Shown here: positions 42,725 to 48,090 of the stretch, piece after piece
Layout: each line of letters opens with the position of its first letter
How positions within the stretch are numbered: position 1 is the stretch's first letter
Assembly (NCBI RefSeq): GCF_000819725.1
Contig: NZ_CDDH01000077.1
Coordinates: 1-48,090 of the forward strand
Direction: 5' to 3'
Length of the DNA: 48,090 bases
From: Aeromonas australiensis
Lineage (GTDB): Bacteria; Pseudomonadota; Gammaproteobacteria; Enterobacterales; Aeromonadaceae
The notes under the pieces: model-generated
What the model was told of the DNA's origin: nothing
Databases searched by the model: none
What the model saw: the letters and a program-made list of their open reading frames with translations, nothing else
Made by a program: the position numbers and the translations under genes

Positions 42725-43891
42725 TTATTCACCGTCCAGACCACGGATCGGCTTGATGGAACCCCACTGGCGACAAGACGGGCACTGCCAGAACAGCGAG
42801 TGAGTGGCAAAGCCGCACTGCCGACACTTGTGGGTTGACTTGATTTTGATCTGCTCGCCGACCAGTTGTTGCAGCAGCTCGAGGCTCTCCTTGGCAGGCC
42901 CCTCCTCCGCACTGGCCAGCTGAAAACCCACCAGCTGGTAAAAACCTTTCATCGACGGATGACGACGCAGCTGACGCAGCACCAGCGAACGGGCCTGGCT
43001 CAGGCCATCACGCTCTTCAACCAGCTTGGCAAGGGCCAGGGTCACGCTGACACCGGCGTGATCCTCCACCGCCTTCTCAAGCAGCGGGATCAACGCAGGC
43101 GTGCGCCCCAACTGCTGATAGCACTCGAGCAATTTGGGCATCGCCTCGGAGGCAAAGTCGATATCCTGCTCGAACACCCGCAGCAGCTCCTTGCTGGCCT
43201 GCTCATACTCCCCTTCCGCCATGGCAAGCTCAGCGAGGCGCAAACTGGCCCGGGCACATGCCGGATTGATACTGAGCGCCCGTTTGAGCTTGGCCAGCCC
43301 CTCCCCTTTATTGCCCTCACGCAGCGCGATCTCGGCTTGTTCGCAATAGAAATGGGAGATGGGGTCGGCCAGCTTCTTGCCCTGGAATTTTTGCAGACGC
43401 ATCGCCACATCGATGGCCTTATCCCAATCCCGCAGTTGTTGATGAATGATCAACAGCTGTGCCAGCGCCGTCTCTTCATAGTCGCTGTCGTCACACAACT
43501 CATTCCAGAGCGCTTCAGCACGGTCGAGCAGACCAGCAGCCAGAAAGTCGCGCGCCAGCTCCTGCAGGGCAAGCTGTCGCTGCTCCCGGGTCAGTTGGCG
43601 GGTCACCAGGTTCTGGTGGATCTTGATGGCACGATCGACCTCCCCGCGTTGGCGAAACAGGTTGCCGAGGGAGAGGTGGGTTTCGATGGTTTCACTGTCC
43701 ACCTCAAGCAGCTGGATAAAGAGATCCACCGCCTTGTCGGATTCATCGGACAGCAAATAGTTGAGGCCCGCCACATACTGGCGGGAAAACTGGTTACTCT
43801 GTTTTTGGGTGTCCTGGCGAACACTCCTGCGACCCATGTACCAGCCATAACCGGCGGCAATAGGCAACAGCAGGAAAAGCAGTTCAAGCAT
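42725..43891 (-). CDS. lapB: Lipopolysaccharide assembly protein B
   Basis: Inner-membrane TPR protein that helps FtsH degrade LpxC and tunes LPS synthesis. The 388 residues (E. coli LapB 389) have an N-terminal membrane anchor (LLFLLLPIAAGYGWYMGRRS), nine or so TPR helices, and a C-terminal rubredoxin-like zinc domain with CRQCGF and CPSCRQWGS. It starts 9 bp after lapA, and the AAGGA site is about 14 nt away, so it probably relies on coupling. Confidence 0.94.
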   Translation of the reverse strand: MLELLFLLLPIAAGYGWYMGRRSVRQDTQKQSNQFSRQYVAGLNYLLSDESDKAVDLFIQLLEVDSETIETHLSLGNLFRQRGEVDRAIKIHQNLVTRQLTREQRQLALQELARDFLAAGLLDRAEALWNELCDDSDYEETALAQLLIIHQQLRDWDKAIDVAMRLQKFQGKKLADPISHFYCEQAEIALREGNKGEGLAKLKRALSINPACARASLRLAELAMAEGEYEQASKELLRVFEQDIDFASEAMPKLLECYQQLGRTPALIPLLEKAVEDHAGVSVTLALAKLVEERDGLSQARSLVLRQLRRHPSMKGFYQLVGFQLASAEEGPAKESLELLQQLVGEQIKIKSTHKCRQCGFATHSLFWQCPSCRQWGSIKPIRGLDGE

Positions 43892-43900
43892 TGAGGAACA

Positions 43901-44185
43901 TTATTCCTTACCCGGTGACCGGGCCAGCTCCAACTCGCGGGATTGACGGCGCATGGTGCGGTTGAGGGTGCGGTTTTGCATTTTCAGGCGCAGGAACAGC
44001 AGGCCGAATACCAGCCAGCCCAGCAAAAAACCGCCAGCAAAAAAGCAGCCCAACAACATGGCAAGTGAGAACTCCCCCTGGGCAATCAGGTAATTGAACT
44101 GAACCAGCTGACCATTTTGTGAGCCCAGCGCCAGGGTCAGAATAAACACCAGCACCAGCGGGATGAGGGCCAAAATACGCTTCAT
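43901..44185 (-). CDS. lapA: Lipopolysaccharide assembly protein A
   Basis: A 94-residue inner-membrane protein (DUF1049) with two hydrophobic helices (about residues 3-22 and 41-66) and a basic coiled C-terminus (RLKMQNRTLNRTMRRQSRELELARS). It partners LapB in control of LPS synthesis. GGGAG lies 5 nt before the ATG. It is the first gene of lapA-lapB-pyrF and is separated from ihfB upstream by a strong terminator. Confidence 0.92.
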   Translation of the reverse strand: MKRILALIPLVLVFILTLALGSQNGQLVQFNYLIAQGEFSLAMLLGCFFAGGFLLGWLVFGLLFLRLKMQNRTLNRTMRRQSRELELARSPGKE

Positions 44186-44308
44186 AAGAGCTCCCTGTCA
44201 GTATCTAATGAGAGGCTGATTATCCTTAAAATCGCAGGCAGACTCTAGAGTGAATGGGAAAAGAGTTTAAGAAACAAGACGATTGGCACACGAATCGGGG
44301 ACAAGAAC

Positions 44309-44333
44309 AAAAAAGGCATACCCGAGGTATGCC
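44309..44333 (-). terminator. Terminator of ihfB
   Basis: An 8-bp perfect stem (GGCATACC / GGTATGCC) with a 3-nt loop and six T on the minus strand, 10 bp after the ihfB stop. Confidence 0.9.
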
Positions 44334-44343
44334 CATTTCTGCA

Positions 44344-44628
44344 TTATTCAACGATGTTGACGCGCTCGCGCAACTCTTTGCCAGGTTTGAAGTGCGGGAC
44401 ATATTTCCCGGTCAGTTCAACCTTGTCCCCCGTCTTGGGGTTGCGGCCCACACGGGGCGCACGATAGTGCAGTGAAAAACTGCCAAATCCGCGGATTTCA
44501 ATCCGGTCGCCGTTTTGCAAGGTCGACGCCATCTGCTCAAGGATCTCCTTGATGGCGGCCTCGACATCCTTGGCCGGCATATGCATGCGGCTGGCTGCCA
44601 GTTGTTCGATGAGATCTGATTTGGTCAT
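44344..44628 (-). CDS. ihfB: Integration host factor beta subunit
   Basis: DNA-bending protein that pairs with IhfA. From the ATG at 44628 it is 94 residues, equal to E. coli Ihf[45 protein letters not shown] (the DNA-intercalating arm with conserved Pro in RNPKTG) and the C-terminal [13 protein letters not shown] are diagnostic. AAGGAG lies about 10 nt upstream. The rpsA terminator lies just upstream, so it needs its own promoter or readthrough. Confidence 0.96.
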   Translation of the reverse strand: MTKSDLIEQLAASRMHMPAKDVEAAIKEILEQMASTLQNGDRIEIRGFGSFSLHYRAPRVGRNPKTGDKVELTGKYVPHFKPGKELRERVNIVE

Positions 44629-44678
44629 AACGTTAAATCTCCTTCCCCGATCACATGCAATATTCATTTTGCCAGGAT

Positions 44679-44707
44679 AAAAAAGGGCGGCGCAATGCCG
44701 CCCTTTT
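44679..44707 (-). terminator. Terminator of rpsA
   Basis: A 7-bp GC stem (GGGCGGC / GCCGCCC) with a 5-nt loop and six T on the minus strand, 13 bp after the rpsA stop. Confidence 0.9.
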
Positions 44708-44720
44708 CTTGCATCAAGGA

Positions 44721-46391
44721 TTACTCACCCTTGGCGGCTTTGAACGCTTCCATCATAGCATTGCTGAACACAACTTCTTCTTGTTGGTTCAGGCTATCGA
44801 TAGCAACACGCTCATCAGCCTCGTCCTTAGCACGGACAGACAGGCTTACGGTGCGGTTCTTACGATCAACGCCCATGAATTTAGCTTCTACTTCGTCACC
44901 AACAGACAGCACCAGAGTGGCGTCTTCTACACGGTCACGAGCAGCGTCGGAGGCACGCAGGTAGCCTTCTACGCCATCAGCCAGTTCGATAACGGCACCT
45001 TTGGCATCAACCTCGGTAACCTTACCCTTCACGATAGCACCTTTCTTGTTGTCAGCCAGGTACTTGTTGAACGGGTCTTCTTCGATCTGCTTGACACCCA
45101 GGGAGATGCGCTCACGCTCCGGATCCACTTGCAGAACAACGGCTTCGATCTCGTCGCCTTTCTTGAATTCACGCACTGCTTCTTCACCCTGGTTGTTCCA
45201 GGAGATGTCAGACAGGTGAACCAGACCGTCGATGCCGCCATCCAGACCGATGAAGATACCGAAGTCAGTGATGGACTTGATCTTGCCGGAAACACGGTCG
45301 CCTTTGGCGTGAGTTTCGGCAAACAGCTGCCACGGGTTGGATTTGCACTGCTTCAGACCCAGGGAGATACGACGACGCTCTTCGTCGATATCCAGAACCA
45401 TCACGTCAACCACATCGCCAACGTTAACAACTTTGGACGGGTGGATGTTCTTGTTGGTCCAATCCATCTCGGAGACGTGTACCAGGCCTTCAACGCCTTC
45501 TTCGATTTCAACGAAGCAGCCGTAGTCGGTCAGGTTGGTCACGCGGCCAGACAGACGGGTGGTCTCCGGGTAACGCTTGGCGATAGCAACCCAGGGATCT
45601 TCGCCCAGCTGCTTCAGACCCAGGGATACACGGGTACGCTCGCGGTCAAACTTCAGAACCTTGACAGCAATCTCGTCGCCAACGTTGACGATTTCGGAAG
45701 GATGCTTAACGCGCTTCCACGCCATGTCAGTGATGTGCAGCAGGCCGTCAACACCGCCCAGATCTACGAATGCACCGTAGTCGGTCAGGTTCTTGACGAT
45801 ACCCTTAACTTCTTGACCTTCTTGCAGGTTAGCCAGCAGGCTTTCACGCTCGGAGGTGTTCTCGGTCTCGATCACGGCACGACGGGAAACAACAACGTTG
45901 TTGCGCTTCTGGTCCAGCTTGATGACTTTGAACTCGAGTTCTTTGTTTTCCAGGTGAGCGGTGTCACGGATCGGACGCACGTCAACCAGAGAACCCGGCA
46001 GGAAGGCACGGATGCCGTTCAGCTCAACGGTGAAACCACCCTTGACCTTGCCGTTGATGATACCGATAACGGTAGCTTGCTCTTCGTAAGCCTTCTCAAG
46101 CTGCAGCCAGGCTTCGTGGCGCTTGGCTTTTTCGCGGGACAGCTTGGTTTCGCCGAAACCATCTTCGATAGAGTCCAGAGCTACGTCAACGGAGTCACCT
46201 ACGTTGATTTCCAGCTCGCCCATGGCGTTTTTGAATTCTTCAGCCGGAATGGCGGACTCGGATTTCAGACCGGCGTCAACCAGTACAAAACCGTTCTCGA
46301 TAGCAACGACAGTGCCCTTGACGATGGAACCTTGACGGGTTTCAACAGCGTTCAGGGACTCTTCAAAGAGTTGAGCAAAAGATTCGATCAT
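44721..46391 (-). CDS. rpsA: 30S ribosomal protein S1
   Basis: mRNA-binding ribosomal protein with six S1 (OB-fold) repeats along 556 residues (E. coli 557). Repeat signatures such as [29 protein letters not shown] and [28 protein letters not shown] are conserved. The N-terminal [13 protein letters not shown] binds the 30S subunit through S2. The leader just before the ATG (TTTGTGACATAAACA) has no Shine-Dalgarno run, which fits the known S1 autoregulated initiation in enterobacteria. Downstream of cmk, as usual. Confidence 0.97.
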   Translation of the reverse strand: MIESFAQLFEESLNAVETRQGSIVKGTVVAIENGFVLVDAGLKSESAIPAEEFKNAMGELEINVGDSVDVALDSIEDGFGETKLSREKAKRHEAWLQLEKAYEEQATVIGIINGKVKGGFTVELNGIRAFLPGSLVDVRPIRDTAHLENKELEFKVIKLDQKRNNVVVSRRAVIETENTSERESLLANLQEGQEVKGIVKNLTDYGAFVDLGGVDGLLHITDMAWKRVKHPSEIVNVGDEIAVKVLKFDRERTRVSLGLKQLGEDPWVAIAKRYPETTRLSGRVTNLTDYGCFVEIEEGVEGLVHVSEMDWTNKNIHPSKVVNVGDVVDVMVLDIDEERRRISLGLKQCKSNPWQLFAETHAKGDRVSGKIKSITDFGIFIGLDGGIDGLVHLSDISWNNQGEEAVREFKKGDEIEAVVLQVDPERERISLGVKQIEEDPFNKYLADNKKGAIVKGKVTEVDAKGAVIELADGVEGYLRASDAARDRVEDATLVLSVGDEVEAKFMGVDRKNRTVSLSVRAKDEADERVAIDSLNQQEEVVFSNAMMEAFKAAKGE

Positions 46392-46484
46392 TGTTTATGT
46401 CACAAATGAAACATCCACTTGCAATCCGGCACAAGCGGGGTTGTTTTAAATTATCTGCGCCATCCATGGTGCAGACGACTGACA

Positions 46485-47177
46485 TCAGTTCGTACTGACA
46501 TCACCAAGTTGTTGCTCTGCATAGGAAAGTACCGTTGCCAGCACTTCATCTATGGTCATGGCGGTAGAATCTACCACCAGAGCATCTTCAGCCGGTTTCA
46601 GGGGAGCAACTGCGCGATTTCTATCACGGTCGTCACGCTCCCGAATCTCGGTTAAAAGACGCTCAAAGTTAACATCAAAGCCCTTATCTTGCAACTGCTT
46701 ATAGCGTCGCTGGGCCCGTTCTTCAGCGCTGGCGTCGAGGAAAATCTTCACCTCGGCCTCGGGGAAAACCACGGTGCCCATGTCACGACCGTCGGCGATC
46801 AGACCCGGGGCCTGACGAAATGCCCGCTGGCGGCGCAGCAGCGCTTCACGCACCCGGGGAAAAATGGCGACCTTGCTGGCTGCATCGCTCACTTCCTGGG
46901 AACGTATGGTACGGGAGACATCCTCCCCTTCCAGGATCACCTTGACCTGGTCGCCTTCAACTTGGAACTGCACGTCCAGGTTGGCGGCCAATGGCACCAG
47001 TGAGGCTTCATTATCCAATGCAACATCGTGATGCAGCGCGGCCAAGGACAACACCCGATAGATGGCGCCCGAGTCCAGCAAGTGCCAACCCAGCTTCTCG
47101 GCAAGCAGCTGACACAAGGTGCCTTTGCCTGCGCCACTGGGGCCATCAATTGTCATTACGGGGGCCATCTGAGGCAT
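46485..47177 (-). CDS. cmk: Cytidylate kinase
   Basis: Phosphorylates CMP and dCMP. The 230 residues (E. coli 227) show the P-loop [22 protein letters not shown], the CMP-binding [12 protein letters not shown] and the [15 protein letters not shown] lid. I chose ATG 47177 because AGGAGA is 6 nt upstream; the ORF continues upstream without homology. It starts the cmk-rpsA unit and is divergent from ribA. Confidence 0.95.
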   Translation of the reverse strand: MPQMAPVMTIDGPSGAGKGTLCQLLAEKLGWHLLDSGAIYRVLSLAALHHDVALDNEASLVPLAANLDVQFQVEGDQVKVILEGEDVSRTIRSQEVSDAASKVAIFPRVREALLRRQRAFRQAPGLIADGRDMGTVVFPEAEVKIFLDASAEERAQRRYKQLQDKGFDVNFERLLTEIRERDDRDRNRAVAPLKPAEDALVVDSTAMTIDEVLATVLSYAEQQLGDVSTN

Positions 47178-47427
47178 AACTTCTCTCCTGCACTGTGTTA
47201 CTCCCAGCCCGAAGGGGTGGGTTAATGGGCGCCGATTATACCCGAATGTGGTGAGCCTGGCAGTCATCAATCCGCACAAAGGGCCAAAACCCCGGCAGGT
47301 AACAATGATGCGATCTCATATCGCCATTTCATTAAGCAATGCAAGGACTTGTTCTTATGGTTGTTCCTGACAAGGCGCGCTAAACTGAGCCCCCTTTTTT
47401 GAGCCGTTAGTAGTAAGGAGCAACCTA

Positions 47428-48021
47428 GTGAGCAGCGTTACCCTCGTGGCCAAATCCAAATTGCCAACCCCCTGGGGCACCTTCACGCTGGTAGGTTTTC
47501 AGGAGACCGGCACAGGCAAGGATCACGCCGCCCTGGTGATGGGTGATATTACCGGTGAAGAGCCCGTGCTGGGCCGGATCCACTCAGAGTGCCTGACCGG
47601 TGACGCCTTGTTCAGCCTACGTTGTGACTGCGGCTTCCAGCTGCAGGCCGCTTTGGAGAACATCGCCAAGGCAGGGCGCGGCGTGTTGCTGTATGTCCGT
47701 CAAGAGGGCCGTGGCATCGGCTTACTCAACAAGATCCGCGCCTATCACCTGCAGGATCAGGGTGCCGATACCGTAGAGGCCAACGTGGCCCTTGGTTTCG
47801 CCGCCGACATGCGCGATTACACCATCTGCGCCGACATGCTCAAGCAGCTTGAGGTCAAGTCTCTCAAACTGATGACCAACAACCCGCGTAAGGTTAAGGC
47901 GATGACATCCTTCGGCATTCCGGTGGCCGAACGGGTACCGCTGCAGGAAGGGCGCAATCCTCACAATGAGTTCTATCTCTCGACCAAGGCCAACAAGCTG
48001 GATCATCTGCTGAAAAAGTGA
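47428..48021 (+). CDS. ribA: GTP cyclohydrolase II
   Basis: First step of riboflavin synthesis from GTP. The 197 residues (E. coli RibA 196) have [26 protein letters not shown] with the three zinc cysteines, [29 protein letters not shown], and [12 protein letters not shown]. Start is GTG with TAAGGAG 7 nt upstream; no ATG is in a better position. No FMN riboswitch is seen in the 250-bp leader region shared with cmk. Stand-alone RibA without a RibB fusion. Confidence 0.96.
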   Translation: MSSVTLVAKSKLPTPWGTFTLVGFQETGTGKDHAALVMGDITGEEPVLGRIHSECLTGDALFSLRCDCGFQLQAALENIAKAGRGVLLYVRQEGRGIGLLNKIRAYHLQDQGADTVEANVALGFAADMRDYTICADMLKQLEVKSLKLMTNNPRKVKAMTSFGIPVAERVPLQEGRNPHNEFYLSTKANKLDHLLKK

Positions 48022-48050
48022 GCCTGATTTGATAGGCATCAGATAGTCAA

Positions 48051-48071
48051 ACGCCTCCCAATGGGAGGCGT
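48051..48071 (+). terminator. Hairpin after ribA
   Basis: A 9-bp perfect stem (ACGCCTCCC / GGGAGGCGT) with an AAT loop, 30 bp after the ribA stop. It lacks a T run on the plus strand. Confidence 0.5.
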
Positions 48072-48090
48072 CAGACTGCTGACAAACCCC

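Noticed and set aside
44655..46409. 584-codon frame antisense to rpsA
   Set aside because: Shadow of the S1 repeats; its repetitiveness follows the rpsA repeats and no start signal is seen.
1..48090. tRNA, rRNA, CRISPR arrays, integrase or intact IS
   Set aside because: Looked for cloverleaf 3' ends, regular spaced repeats, and transposase or integrase motifs in the translated frames; none seen.

Overview
The window looks like chromosomal DNA of a gammaproteobacterium, most likely Aeromonas or a close relative. The base composition is GC-rich. The protein set has Vibrio/Aeromonas-style neighbourhoods (cmk-rpsA-ihfB-lapA-lapB-pyrF in one line, queC-queE, rhombosortase, DUF3820, HutW), and many proteins are close in length and sequence to E. 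coli orthologues. This assignment comes from recalled family features, not from a search. No rRNA, tRNA, CRISPR array, intact insertion sequence or prophage was seen. The window is mostly housekeeping backbone with a few accessory patches.

Layout. 1-10.2 kb: guaB-guaA (GMP synthesis), a cytochrome b561, xseA, ddl, a 2-oxoglutarate/Fe(II) oxygenase, a glutathione peroxidase and the DEAD-box helicase rhlE. 10.3-13.5 kb: a Fur-boxed hutW (radical SAM haem degradation) divergent from a chemoreceptor whose periplasmic domain carries a CxxCH haem c motif. 13.6-17.5 kb: aroG with a TyrR box on its -35, aroA and serC, which feed the shikimate and serine pathways. 17.7-21.3 kb: etfB-etfA and the divergent ETF-ubiquinone oxidoreductase, with a shared palindromic operator candidate. 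A 40-codon ORF between etfB and etfA looks like the scar of a duplicated etfBA pair. 21.7-24.8 kb: corA and envelope proteins (YfeZ-like, secretin-domain-like, YceB-like lipoprotein).

25-36 kb: glgC, a degenerate GGDEF/EAL membrane protein, two small cytosolic proteins and gsk with a PurR-like box. A signalling patch follows: a PAS protein, a REC-CheC fusion, a LysR regulator and a PAS-GGDEF-EAL protein with both active sites intact. The 784-bp AT-rich gap inside this patch has Fur-like and CRP-like sites and an inverted repeat but no convincing gene. 36.3-38.5 kb: an AbgT-family transporter, then a 680-bp gap starting with a perfect 14-bp inverted repeat whose outer sequence resembles IS50/Tn5-type ends.

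38.5-48 kb: queC-queE-DUF3820-cobalamin adenosyltransferase read as one tight run. A DTW-domain tRNA modification gene and a rhombosortase have start codons that overlap head to head. Then come pyrF-lapB-lapA, ihfB, rpsA and cmk on the minus strand and divergent ribA. Most transcription units end in clear hairpin terminators, which makes operon boundaries readable. The most unusual observations are the etf scar ORF, the haem c chemoreceptor beside Fur-controlled hutW, the empty regulated gap at 33.4-34.2 kb and the inverted repeat at 37.9 kb.
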